In this document: positions 52,651 through 64,000 of the stretch, one piece after another | Layout: each line of letters opens with the position of its first letter | How positions within the stretch are numbered: the stretch's first letter is position 1 | NCBI RefSeq assembly: GCF_949628215.1 | Contig: NC_134311.1 | Coordinates: 16,802,582-16,866,581 of the forward strand | DNA length: 64,000 bases | From: Phalacrocorax aristotelis | Lineage: Eukaryota > Chordata > Aves > Suliformes > Phalacrocoracidae | Direction of reading: 5' to 3' | Position numbers and translations under genes: made by a program | The notes under the pieces: model-generated | The model's input: only the letters and a program-made list of their open reading frames with translations | What the model was told of the DNA's origin: nothing | Database searches by the model: none

Positions 52651-52944
52651 CTACCATCAGGTGCGCCGGTGGCCGGGTGTCACCCGGGCCGACCTGTTAG
52701 GAGGGCTCCTTTCGCAGGCAGCCCCTGCAGCCCCGAGGGAGCGCGGCGGGCTAGCGGCGGCGGTGCCAGGCGCTCTGCCGGAGCGCCCCCCGCAGCTCTG
52801 CTGACTCTCGGCGGTGTGCGAGGGAAAACAGGCTTCTCGCCAAGGCAGGTGAGGCCCGCTCAGTGGGAGGTGTCGGAGGATGCCACCGGCTTCACCCCCG
52901 TGAACCAGAGGGAAGCGGCGACGCTTTCCAGGTTTTATAGCTGA

Positions 52945-53009
52945 CCAAAAAAAAAACCCCCAAAACCCCCCAAAAAAACCCAAAACAAAAAAAAAAACCC
53001 AACCCCAAA
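52945..53009 (-). repeat. A/C-only tract; G-quadruplex-capable on the minus strand
   Basis: Runs of C (5, 6, 3, 3 and 4 long) alternate with runs of A over 65 bases, between two CpG-rich blocks. The minus strand therefore has at least four G-runs of three or more, enough for a quadruplex. It divides the minor left block of the island (52655-52930) from the main block. Confidence 0.7.
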
Positions 53010-53302
53010 GCTACCAAGTTTTTATTTTAAACAGATGTGAGGAATTGGACTCAATATTTTCAGGTATTTTTAGCGCAGCGCAGCGCCACACGCTCAGCAT
53101 TCGACACGACGGCGCGGCATTTTCAGATGCCCGCGGGCATCGCTTCACACGTGCGTAGAACCCGCGTGGGGCGCCACCAGCGAGCCGCGGGCGCCCACCG
53201 CCGGGGCGGCCGCTCGCCCCCGGGCTGCGGCTGGGCAGGGCTGCCCCCGGGTAGGGCGCTCGATCCCCCCGCGACGGCCTCTCCCCCCGCCCCGGTGTGT
53301 GC

Positions 53303-53326
53303 GGGGGGGGGGGGTGGGGTGGGGGG
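53303..53326 (+). repeat. Poly-G tract (G12-T-G4-T-G6)
   Basis: Twenty-four bases hold 22 G. It follows a GTGTGTGC stretch inside the CpG island. It can form a quadruplex on the plus strand and is likely length-variable or hard to sequence. Confidence 0.8.
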
Positions 53327-53366
53327 CGCCGCCGGTACCGCCCCCCCTCCCCTCCCCACGCCGCCG

Positions 53367-53440
53367 GTCACGTGGCAGCGCCCCCAGAGCCCCGAGACCG
53401 CGGAGCACGGCGCGGGCGCGGCGGCATTGTGACGCAGCAG
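53367..53440 (+). promoter_or_regulatory. Core-promoter candidate: GTCACGTG E-box and TGACGCA site
   Basis: GTCACGTG (53367-53374) is the palindromic E-box preferred by USF and MiT-family factors. About 60 bases downstream, TGTGACGCAGC (around 53427-53437) resembles a CRE/ATF site. Both precede the first donor-like site at 53472, so transcription could start near here. No TATA box is present. Confidence 0.4.
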
Positions 53441-54270
53441 GCCTCCGCCGCGGCGGCGAGAGGAGGCGCGGGTGAGCGAGGAGGGGGCGAGCGAGGGTCG
53501 CCGCCGCCGGGCGCACGCCGCCGGGCGGCCGGGGAGGCAGGCGTGCGGCGGGGCCGCCCCCCGCCCGCCTCCCGGCCGGTGGAAGGACAGGGGCGGAGGG
53601 CGGGGCAGCGGGAGCCGGGCCGCCGGCGGAGCCCTGCCTGCACCGGCGGGGAGTGGCGGGGGGCGGCAGCCGAGAGGCGGCACCTGGGTCCTTCCCCCGT
53701 CTCCATCACCCCGGGGCTGCCGTGGAACGGCCGCGGCCGAGCGGAGCGGAGGGGTGAGCCGGGGCGACGGGAGCGGAGCGGGCGGGGGGTGTGTGTGTGT
53801 GTCTTTTTTGCCCCCTACGCTGTCCCCCCGGGCGGCGGGAGGGCCCGGGGTTTTTCCCCGCGGGGGAGGCGGCGGGGTGCGGGCAGCGCTGGAAGCGCCC
53901 GGCGCGGCTGCGGGCTTCCCCCGGGGGGCGCGGGAGCGGGTGTGCCCGGGTGGCTGGGGGCGGGGAGGCCAAGCCCCGGCCCCCGCCAGCCCGAGCCCCG
54001 GTCCCCGCCAGCCCGCGCCCGGGGAAGTGCTTTCTGCATGAAATCAGGGCCAAACGCGGGGCGTTTTATTGGGGCCGAGCACATACGTGATGTCAGCTCT
54101 GCGAAGTTGCCGCTGCAAACCCCCTTGTAGCGCGGTGGAACCCGCTGGCACCCGAAGGCGACGCAGGTCTGCTGCTGCTCTGCGCGGAGCCGGGCGTCCC
54201 GGGCGGGGAGGCAGCCTTCAGCACCCTCCCGCCCCACCGGGGCACGCCGAGATCTGGAAGAAAATCAAGT

Positions 54271-57200
54271 AGGAGTTGCATGTTTGTAACTGTGGGGAAG
54301 CAAATGCCAAGTGGAAAAGCTGCGCCTCGCCTTATACTTGGGTCAGTCCAGGATCGTGTTTTTGCAGCACCAGGGATCAAACCTTTTTCGTACCCTCATC
54401 AGTGAGTGTTTTTAAGCGAGCAAATGCAGTTTATATGAAGAAGAGCTCGAGTATCAGGTCCTGATGGTACTGGATACAAACCAGCTCCTAAATAGTCTCA
54501 GTCTTCATTGTCAGTGTTATCACCTCACGGCACTTTCAATGCTTGGCTTAAAGCCGCAGCTCTTAGAGATATATTCGTCGGTCACAATGGCTTCTCAAAA
54601 AGCTCCCCCCCACCCCAAAACCCACCAAAAAGCTGCTAATGCCTATGTTTCCATAGAAAATCTTGGAAGCATGATGGCCTTGTTGTACACCTCGGTGATC
54701 CAGTCGCAAAAAGTAGCTAAAAAAGTTTAAAAAAATGATTCTGAAGCAAATCACTTGATTGTTGGACCCTTTTGTGATATTTAAATGGCTGAAGAAAGGT
54801 GTACAGTCATAGCATAGGAAAATAAAAATTATATATTATGCAGACAGCTCTAAATCTGCAGCCAGGAATTATGTTGAATGATGTTCATGTATTTAAGGCT
54901 TGTGCAGCCTGCTGTAGAGGGCTTCCATACTGTGCCACCCTTACTGAATTCAGGAGGTGCATGTACTGCATGTACTCCCAATGAGCCATAAATAATATGA
55001 CCTGTTGCCTTACTGCCAGCCAGAAACATGAGCTTCTTCACCTTAAAATCCTCTGCAACTAGCTTATAGGTTGCCCAGTGAACATGGTAAGCCCCTTCTC
55101 TCTCTAAGCTTGCGTGTACGGCTGGTGCCATGCAGGAGCCACATTTTGAAGATTTTGCGCCTAAGCTGGAAACATGGTCTTGAGAGCAGGCTTGAGGGGT
55201 AGCTCAAGAGGGAGTTCAAACACAGTGAGGAGGGGGTTTTGTGTGAATAAACAATTAGAATATGTCCTGTCCAGTTGTCAAGAAGAAACTTGCCTCACCA
55301 CTGAAGTGTTTGTTCCAAAATGGTACAGTAACTTTTCCTTTAGGTATTCCTTCAGTTAACACAGAAGCATAGCGCCCATGGCTGGTGTGAAGAGGTGTGG
55401 TATGTTTCATCTGCGTGTATTCGTGTGTTGAAGACTGACTTGTGCAAACTGACTGTTCCGCTTCACCCAGTCATTAATGGTATCTTAAACCAGCAGTTCA
55501 GTTATTTTTCTGATCTATGATTTCTGGTCTGTGTCATTGACTCAATGTGCTGCAGAAAGCAAATGTGGCTTGTAGCTCATTGAAAAAGTGGGCAAGATAG
55601 AATTACATCAGAGGAAGGGGCCGGTGAAGGGTTATCTCCAACTCTGAGGAGCCTGTAAGAGACCAGCCTGTTAAAACAATGCCTTGTTTGAGTGAGCAGT
55701 CCAGTGCGGGCTACTCAGAATACTTCAAGTGGCATTTTGGCATAAGGAGGTGAGCAGTCATTCTGCTAAGGAAGTCCAATGGAAGATAGTAAATTATATT
55801 AGCTAGAAACGGCTCCTCTTCTTAATGTTATCTCTCTAATGACAGCGTTGTGGTCAGTACGTATGATGTGAATTCCTTGGGGCCAGCTTCTGAGTTACAA
55901 AGAGCTGCATGTAAAAGGTAGACTGGTTGGACAAGGTGACTGAGTGGTACTTTTGGAGATGGAGTCCCTCCCCTGAGTACTCTGAATAAATGATAGGTCA
56001 CTTTGCGTTTATTTTTTTCATGATTGGAAAACCATAATCCCAAGTATCTACATATTTTGTCACCATTTTTCTGACAAGGCATCAGCAGAGCTTCAAGGAA
56101 TGAAGTGCCTCTTACTGCCCCTCTGCTTCCCAATTGTCTGGTCTTGGTGGGAGCTGAAACCTGTCCCCATGTGAACTCCATAGGTGGAAGAAGTCTTCTT
56201 CCCACATGTACCTGAGGTGGGATACCACCCATGCTGGTACAGCTCTTCTACTTGCACAGTCCTCTTCCAGGGCATCCCACGCCCCCATTGTGTCTACACC
56301 CACAGCAGCTCTGTCCTGCTTGGACACATGCCCAATTAGAACCAGGAAGGGGAAAGCGTGACAACCCTGTTGCGGCTGCTCTAGTTTCTGTCCTCTGAAA
56401 TGGAGGCATGTGGGTAGCGCTGCCTGCACGTTGTGATAAGATGCCAGGAAGAAAGGGGAGCTCACAGCCAGAGGCAGCCTGGTGGTGGGGAGTTGACCAT
56501 CACAGACAGCGGCACAAAAGTCACATTGGCAATGGTGCAGGGATGCTGGTACTCACAGTTGTGGCAATGTTTGGTTTCGTGTATGGATAGTGGTGATGCT
56601 GCACCTCAAGCACAAAGACCAGTAGGTCCAGCAGCCTTTGTGGATGCAGCGTGTTATCTCCCCTCACCTGGTTTTTGAACATTTCAGCTGACTAGATGGG
56701 ACGTGCAGCAGAGCTATCTTTCCACCCCTGTCTGTCTCTGATAACCTGCATGAAGCTCCAGAAGCAACCCATGAATCACAAGCGTGGTTGCAGGAGCAAG
56801 GAGGGGAAGAGAAGGGAATAATAACCATTTTTATTTGTTTTGTTAGAATCAACCTACATCTATTTAGGTCACAGTTGAAGGTAAAATGTCAGAAGGAGAA
56901 TATTGTCATCCTTCCTTATGCGGCCATGTTAACTGACACTAAGTAAAATAAAGTTCATATTTTTCAGGTGAAAGTCTTTGTAAGGAACTCATTTGCTAAT
57001 GCATGACTGTATATTGCTTGGAAAATACAGTGATTTTGTACAGTTGAAATGTATATGTTCATTGTCAAAATGAAAAATATGTTAAAGTTGAGAAGTATTG
57101 GATTTTGGAAGGGCAAGTAGTAGTTCTTTTCAGCTGTTGTCAGAATAGGGCCATAACTAAACGAAAGGAAATAACGCTTAGATAATTGGCAAGACAACTT

Positions 57201-60200
57201 GGAAGAGCGTTGTGTCTGTGCTGTCTCTTTTTCTGGCGGATCTGTCTGTTTCTCAAAGGAGGCAGAGAAGATAGGCTTACATGGAGCAGGTGCATAGTAA
57301 ACACAAGGGAATTTCTCTTTAAATGCAAATGTGATTGTATGACAGATTTATATGCGCAGTGGAACCATTGGAAACAAGAAAATAGAACATATGGATCAGA
57401 AACCTTATTGATTTAAGGTCCAAAGAGAGTTTTTAACCGAGGGGGGGAAACTAATGAATTATTTAATTATTGTGGTGGAAATATCACCTGCTGCTTACCT
57501 GTCTAAGGTGGAACTGTAATTGTGTCTTCTAAGACAAAGCTCCAAGTGATTCAGAGGTCTGAAGAATTTAGAGGTATCGAAAAGCACTGCAGTTCAGCTG
57601 TCGTAGTTTGGCAGTTGCGTTAATCCTTCATTAGGTATATTTTCTTGTATGTTAAGGAGCATTTACAAAAGCTTTTTTTGAATATGAATGTGGTTGATTT
57701 GCACTTTATAAAGAATTATTGTATAATATTTGAAAGTGTATTTTTCTTGTTAAAATGTAGTATCAGGTTTGTAAGGTTTGCTGTAAGCATTTCCTTTTGA
57801 GTTCCGTTTCCTCCCCAGTTCTTGTTTGCAGTCAGACTGCTGGCATTATTTTTCTTTGTTTATACCGGAGAAAAGGCATTGTCTCACTTATCTTTTAAAC
57901 TCTATACAGTGTATTACATGACCTTGCCTTGTGTATAAATCTGCCCTCCTCTCCCCCATCTGTTTTATTGTTACTGTATCAATCTGGAATTTACCATTTA
58001 AAATGAAATTCTAATCAGGAACCTAACACTTCCCTTCAACCCCCCCATTTTAGCAAACTTGTTTACATCTGTGAGTAAAAATCAGGCTGTGCTGCATAGC
58101 TTTCTCACATGTGCATGACAGGGGTATGCACATGATTATGATTTGAAGCTATACTGCTCTGCTGGTTATTCATCCACGTAGTACTTTTGCAGTGTCTGGC
58201 CATGCTGACTGGCATTTTTCTTAAGAAATACCTTTAACTGTCCAGACTGACTAACTGCTGGCATGTTTGTGCGTGCATGTACATATCTCGTGTTCTCTTT
58301 TACTAAAATACAACTGTCAATATTCTGCCTTTTGTATCCTACACTGTCAGTTCCAGTTGAGCCACAGCAGTATATTTATGAAAAGCCCAAGAATTGCTTT
58401 TGAATTGGCTCAAGATATTAAATATTGAAGTTGTCAGCATGGTGAGAGATTTATCTGGATATTTGTAAATGCTGTGTCCAAGATGTTTTTAAAAACAAAA
58501 ACCAAACAAAATAAAGCAAAATAAAATAAAACTGTAAAATATAGTGGACACAGAGGCAGAAGAATGCTAGCAAGATAAATACGCTGCATGTCACATTCCC
58601 TGACCCACACTTCTACTGTGCTCAGCCTAAGTATACTCATTTCTCCTTTTGTACATTCAGAGAGGCTTAAGGTATGTGTCCTAAATACTGAAATATTACA
58701 ATTTTGCAAACTCATATGTTGAGCACTGGATGACACACAGTATTTGTGCTTGTTGCTAGGACATGGGCAAAACCTTATCTTCAGTTACAGAATGGAATCA
58801 CCAGGAAAATGAGTTATACTTATGTCATTAATTATTTGCTTTTCATTAACCTAAACCAGATTTTAAATTAGAAGTAAAGGTATTTATGGTGGGTAAATAT
58901 AAGCTTTGAATAAATACGGTAATCTTGAACTCCACCAATGCTTTTCGCCTCATATCTGCAGAATTGTGGACATCTGGGCCTCTTGACTAACAATGTTCAA
59001 GTTAATGGGCATCCTGATGGTAGATGTCAATGAAGTGAGGCGGTGTACTGGTGGAACAAGCAACAGGTTAAAAAAAGGAGGATTCAGCTATTTAGTGTCT
59101 TTTGAATATGGTATATTCTACATCTTGATGTGGTATTTGCTTAAAGCAATTTGATAGCATAATTTTCAGGAGGCCGAGTTTGTATTCCTCTATATACATC
59201 TTTGTATTAGTCATTTGCATATGGCATTTTAAGTTTTCCATAGGAAAAGGAGAACTACGTTTTAAAGTCTAATTACAATAACAGTAGTTGCTGTTATGAT
59301 TGAACAGGCCAGATCTTGGAAAAAATGCTGTCAAAGCAATTAGTTGGAAGTCAAAAGAGAACCAAATTTATGATATACTGTTACAGAGTACATGGTGCAG
59401 TTTCAAAAATTAATGGTTGGACATTTTGCATTTAATTCAATGTGTTTCTGTTAATGTATGTTTGTGTTAGCATACCATCTTGTATCTTTGATAGATAGTA
59501 ATGAATACTGCTTTTGGTGCTAAGTTGACGCTTAATTCCAGGTTCTAGCCTCTCTTTACAAATAGCTCAATACAACATTTCTTGGAACAGTTTTGGGAGC
59601 ACCGGTATCTGAGAGATTCATATAAAATCATTATTGATTGTTGAGCATTATGAGTCTGCTACTGCTATATATGACACAAATTTAGCAGTTATCCCAGCTG
59701 CTCGGTAGTGTTTTCAAAAGCATTGATAATATCAGTCTAACGGGTAGGTTTTTCAAACCATACTTGGCAACCTTAGCTGTCATTCTCCAAGACTGAAGAG
59801 AGAGCAATTAAACTCTCACCCACCTCTTTACAGTTGTTCTTGAGGGTCATAGATAAAGCACATTAGCAAACAACGTAATGGAAACTGTATTTCTGCTCTT
59901 TGCTATGTGGAGGAGTTAACCATTGCCTCGGTCCACTTCCTCGTAAAGCACTTCATGAATCAAATCTGAAATGAAATCCCTGGAATAGCACTGCCCGATG
60001 ACTGCAGGTTTAGCTGTGATTGAGTGCTGAGATGCCCAGATCCGGACAGCTAAGTGCAGCCCGACTCTGCATGTGCTCAGGCTTTCCGCAGAGGGACAAG
60101 CAGCCACATGGGATTTTTATCCCTGTGCTCAGAACTTTCTGTATTAGAGTAGCTCACTTCTTCCCATAGTAAATTAGCCCGTATATAATCCCTGCTGCTG

Positions 60201-62932
60201 TGATCCAGTTCCTACCAGAACTAAAATTTTTTGAGTCAACACTTGCTTGTGTGTCTTTATACTCCCCTCATAAGGCAGCTAAGAGCGCTGAAGAACTGCA
60301 TTCTTTCTTAACTTGTCTTGTGCTTATGGTTTAACAAAATGCACACAAAATCTCCCTGGAGTGAATAATTTATTATGCAGTCAGTTTAAGAGTATGTGTA
60401 AATCCGTTTGGTCACTTGCTGGACAAATGGTAGTAAGCCATCCTTGAGAAGCTGTAGTGTCTGCAGTATTTTGTAGCTTACTAGAATGTAGTGTTGCAGC
60501 TGTACAGCAAACCACTGTTTGAGGGGAGGAGGCCCTGAATTTGAAGGACTTTATCAGCTCCTGGGTTTCTGCATCACAGTAAGTTCTGTCCCTGGTAGCA
60601 GCAGTAGTGGATGAAGGCACTGTTGGCATTGTGATGTTCTTCTGAAATAACTGGCCTTGAAACAGTAGATAGCTTATGTGCCTGCTTAGCTTAGGTCTTC
60701 AGCATCTGGCATTAGTACTTTGTGAAGAATATTTACATGTAACATGGTTGCCTCCAGCTGCCTGTAGAGTCTAACAGTGCATTTTCATTAGACAGTAAAG
60801 CTGGGTGAGTCGCTGTACCTGAAGGATCAGGTTAATCTGGCCTGACTCTATGAATCCCCCACAGCAAAGGCCAACCAGCATGTGTTACGGTGTCCTCCAG
60901 GAATACAAGGGAAGCAGGTTGTGTAGGGGCAGGAATTAGCCCAACTAATACAATTTAATAAAATGGACACTCTCTCCAGCATGTGTTCCTCATCAGGTCC
61001 CATATGCTTTATGGTATGTTCCCAGGCTCTGCTTTTTGCAAATGCAGTTTTTAGATGAACACATTTACAGTAGCACTATTTCTGGATGTGTCTACACTGT
61101 ACTCAAGTAGTGTGATTGCAGGACATGAAGACAGATCTGTGCTAGCTTTGATCTATATGTGATGTGAAGGCGCGCCAGCCTAGACTTAAGAGAGGGCTGT
61201 CCAAGCCTTCTGGACAGATTGTTAAGCCATGCTGAAGTCTGCTTCATCTGTCTTCACTGCTATTTTTAACTGTGCTATCTAGATTAGCACTACTGTGAAT
61301 ACTCCTACACATGGTGACATAAATTCATGACTGCATGCCCACTGCTTCCCTACGTTGTCGGTGGATGCTCTGCATCTGGTTATGCATCCCTTATTCTTTT
61401 TACCAAGACAGTCTAGTTTTCTTTTCTGCTGAATTTAGTTGTTTATTACACAAATTTAATTCCCCTCTATAAGGAATTATAGAAAGGGCAATGGACTGTA
61501 GGAGAGACTTCTGGTAATTTTCCACTCCAAAAATTCATTATATAGTCTCTATTCCAAGTTTGATTGTTAAACTCAGCCTTAAAGAACCTCCAGATCCAGG
61601 CAACACATTTTTGCAAGTGTTGAAATCCAGATGAGAGACCAAGTGATGGAGCAGTGTTAGAAAGTTAGCATTTTAAAATGTTGTTTAGGAATCTAGAGCA
61701 CAATTATGTGAAAAAAAATTGACATTTTATGCAAAATATCACCAATGACAGTAAGGTGGTTATCATATATAAAACACAGTCCTACTTTATCAAAAGGACT
61801 TGAATGTATTTTTAAACGAAGTAGTGTGTATGATTTTCGAACATTTGAAGGAAGAGTCCTTCAACAAGAGTTTCTTGTTGGGTTTTGGGGGGTTTTGGTT
61901 TGGTATTTTTTTTTAATGGATGTAATAGGTGTTATTTTTGCTTTGTCAGTCAGATTAATTGTTAAGTTACTCCACAGTCTTGTCAATGAAGTGTGCTTCT
62001 AATTAAGGTTCCGTGTTGTAAGAGCAAAGTTTGACAACAAGAAGTACACTTCACCTCAGATTTTAGTATTATTTTATTCAGAAATAGACTTTCCCTTACT
62101 CATTAAAAACTAACCAACCAACCAACCAACCAAAAGTGCAGAAAACAGCAAAACTCATCTGTATCTAAGGATATAGTCTGAAAAGCTCTGTCAAGTATCC
62201 AATTCTTTTACTGTGCAATTTTTTTGTGCTATTTAACAAAGGCAAGGGAGAAAACATGGCTTGAAAACTGAAGTTAGGACATAAAAAGATGAATTAATGC
62301 AATTTTTTTTCATGCCAGAAAAATACTTCACATAAAAGCAAGTACTGTCAAACAAGGAGGAATACAAAATACACTGACATACACATACACAAGGCATATG
62401 TTTCTGTGAAATGAGACATGCTGTAGAGGAATAAGGTGAAGCTGAGCTTTTCAGCCTGGTCGAATGTTGCAGTTTACTTAACTGCCAAGAAAATATTTTG
62501 TTCGTCGATAAACAGTTGAACAGAAATAAATAAATTACCCCCTCATCTTTCCTTAAACAGTTCTTTAAAAAAGTATTTCTTATGACTGTCCTTGACACCT
62601 TTCTGAGGAAAAAGAACAGCCTTGGTTCACTGGGTGGAGCACAAGAATGCAAATGCATACCAGCTAAGCGTGGTTCTAGCATCATGTGTTCTTGAATAAG
62701 TTATCTAACTCTTTTCACTTATCCACCTGTAAAATGAGAAGAAGATATATTAGGGAGCTGCAGTAGCAGAATTGTCAATAGCAACATCTTTTTGTAATAT
62801 GAAGATCTAACAGTGCCTAATATTTTTTATTATCAAAAGGTTCATCCTTTTCCTGGACAACTCCAGCTCCTTCATAGTTTGAAGGTGCTAGAGGCTGACT
62901 GTATCTCTCATGGTGTACTTAGTCTTCCTCAG
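54271..62932. other. Probable first intron or intergenic, nothing supported
   Basis: No coding exon, RNA gene or recognised mobile element was found in 8.7 kb. If the CpG island starts a + strand gene, this is its first intron. A GC-richer patch lies at 56110-56690. Small repeats are the G/T-rich 61879-61903 (GGGTTTTGGGGGG…) and the AACC tract at 62112-62133. Confidence 0.45.
62112..62133. repeat. (AACC)n microsatellite
   Basis: Five and a half perfect AACC units are present. Confidence 0.8.
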
Positions 62933-64000
62933 TCATAGAATCATTAAGGTGGGAAAAGACCTCTAGGATCATCAAGTCCAGCTGTCAACCCAATGCTACC
63001 ATGCTTCCTAAACCATGCCCTGAAGTGCACATCTACACATCTTTTCAATACCTCCAGTGATGGCAGTTCCACCACCTCTCTGGACAGCCTGTTCCAATGC
63101 CTGACCACTCTTTCAGAAAAGATATTTTCCCTAATATCCAATCTAAACATCCCCTGATGCAGTTTGAGGCCACTTCCTCTCATCCTATCACTAGTGACTT
63201 GGGAGAAGAGACTAACACCCACCTCACTACAACCTCCTTTCAGGTAGTTATAGAGAGCAATAAGGTCTCAGTCTCCTCTTCTGCAGGCTAAACAACCCCA
63301 GTTCCCTCAGCCACTCCTCATAAGACCTGCTCTCCAGACCCTTCGCTAGCTTCATTGCCCTTCTCTGGACACGCTCCAGCACCTCAGTGTCCCTCATATA
63401 ATGAGGACCTAAAACTGCACACAGTATTTGAGGTGCAGCCTTACCAGTGCCGAGTCCAGGGGCACGATCACCTCCCTGCTCCTGCTGGCCACACTATTCC
63501 TGATACAAGCCAGGATGCCGTTGGCCTTCTTGGCTGCCTGGGCACACTGCTGGCTCATGTTCAGCCAGCTGTCAGCCAGCACCCCCAGGTCCTTTCCCTC
63601 CAGGCAGCTCTCCAGCCATTCCTCCCCCAGCCTGTAGCGTTGCATGGGGTTGTTGTGACCAAAGTGCAGGACCCGGCACTTGGCCTTGTTGCATCTCATA
63701 CCGTTGGCTCCGGCCCAACAATCCAGCCTGTCCAGGTCCCTCTGTAGGGCCTTCCTGCCCTCCAGCAGATCAACACTTCCACCCAGCTTGGTGTCAGCTG
63801 CAAACTTACTGAGGGTGCACTCAATCCCCTCATCCAGATCATCAGTGAAGATATTGAACAGGACCGGCGCCAACGCTGAGCCCTGGGGAGCACCACTCGT
63901 GCCCAGCTGCCAACTGGATTTGCCTCCATTCACCACAACTCTCTGGGCTTGACCGTCCAGCCAGTTTTTAACCCAGCGAAGAGCACACCCGTCCAAGCCA
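62933..64000 (-). mobile_element. CR1 LINE, 3' part, minus strand, running off the window
   Basis: Read on the minus strand, the sequence carries the C-terminal half of the CR1 reverse transcriptase, then the tail of the second open frame, then the CR1 3' end. One ATTCTATGA unit, the CR1 terminal repeat, marks the 3' end at 62933. CR1 is the dominant non-LTR retrotransposon of birds and ends in short ATTCTATGA repeats instead of poly(A). The 5' side continues beyond 64000, so full length is unknown. The coding frame is broken (see the pseudogene entry), so the copy is inactive. Confidence 0.93.
62944..63999 (-). pseudogene. Broken CR1 reverse transcriptase (ORF2) fragment
   Basis: The upstream part (63999 down to 63412) has the CR1 reverse-transcriptase signatures [30 protein letters not shown] and [13 protein letters not shown]. 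The catalytic box that should read FADD is FAAD (63793-63804), so one metal-binding Asp is lost. A stop (TAG, 63409-63411) follows LKYCVQF where a Trp is usual. Between about 63400 and 63222 the frame shifts at least once and a few bases are missing. The last part (63222-62944) holds the C-terminal tail with [18 protein letters not shown] and [17 protein letters not shown]. The protein normally copies CR1 RNA at the target site; this copy cannot. Confidence 0.9.

Larger units (their letters stand above)
52655..54270 (+). promoter_or_regulatory. CpG-island promoter with putative non-coding first exon (possibly SNCAIP)
   Basis: CpG density jumps from rare to very high, with GC boxes such as GGGGCGG and CCCCGCCC, while both flanks are AT-rich. 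This is the hallmark of a vertebrate CpG-island promoter. Donor-like G|GTGAGC sites on the + strand begin at 53472 and 53754, which would suit a short non-coding first exon. An E-box and a CRE-like site sit just upstream. In human the next gene after ZNF474 in this direction is SNCAIP, whose first exon is non-coding; the compact avian spacing of about 38 kb fits. I found no SNCAIP coding exon in the window, so the gene name is inference. The long open frames in the island on both strands are by-products of high GC. Confidence 0.75.

Noticed and set aside
53297-54130. Long open frames on both strands in the GC-rich region (up to 277 residues)
   Set aside because: Stop codons are AT-rich and so rare in a CpG island. 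The products are Gly/Arg/Pro/Ala-rich with no domain, and overlapping frames of similar length exist in all directions.
54271-62932. Search for a SNCAIP coding exon
   Set aside because: I found no frame or stretch resembling the start of synphilin-1, so the gene is not annotated beyond the promoter inference.

Overview
The window reads as vertebrate, specifically avian, nuclear DNA. It is AT-leaning, intron- and intergene-rich and poor in repeats, with one CpG island. It also holds a CR1 non-LTR retrotransposon, and two retroviral LTRs with a Lys-tRNA-type primer-binding site of a kind I associate with birds. It contains no bacterial-style operons, CRISPR arrays or recognisable RNA genes. Most of the short open frames in it are chance frames, many of them without an ATG.

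Layout. (1) About 3.1-15.1 kb, + strand: one well-supported protein gene in three coding exons (3315-4019, 11235-11415, 14827-14978). It encodes a 345-residue protein with four C2HC zinc modules, which I identify as ZNF474 (testis-specific zinc finger protein, ZC2HC-type family). Splice sites, phases and stop all agree, and an AATAAA lies 87 bases after the stop. (2) 18.33-20.86 kb: an internally deleted, non-coding endogenous retrovirus of ERVK (betaretrovirus-like) type, with both LTRs, a primer-binding site, a polypurine tract and a degenerate minisatellite inside. (3) 20.9-52.6 kb: a long intergenic stretch with no gene I can support. It holds a few ancient-repeat relics and some segments that look like candidate regulatory elements. 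(4) 52.65-54.27 kb: a strong CpG island with G-quadruplex-prone edges and + strand donor-like sites, probably the promoter and non-coding first exon of the next gene. By position next to ZNF474 the best guess is SNCAIP, but no coding exon of it is visible. (5) 54.3-62.9 kb: apparently intronic or intergenic sequence. (6) 62.93 kb to the window end: the 3' part of a dead CR1 element on the minus strand.

If the ZNF474 identification is right, the interval corresponds to the LOX-ZNF474-SNCAIP neighbourhood of human 5q23, which lies on the Z chromosome in birds (established synteny, not shown by this sequence). I found no undescribed biological system. The most informative points are the tandem duplication inside ZNF474 with asymmetric introns, the alternating purine-pyrimidine tract in its 3' UTR, the shape of the CpG-island promoter, and the retroviral minisatellite.
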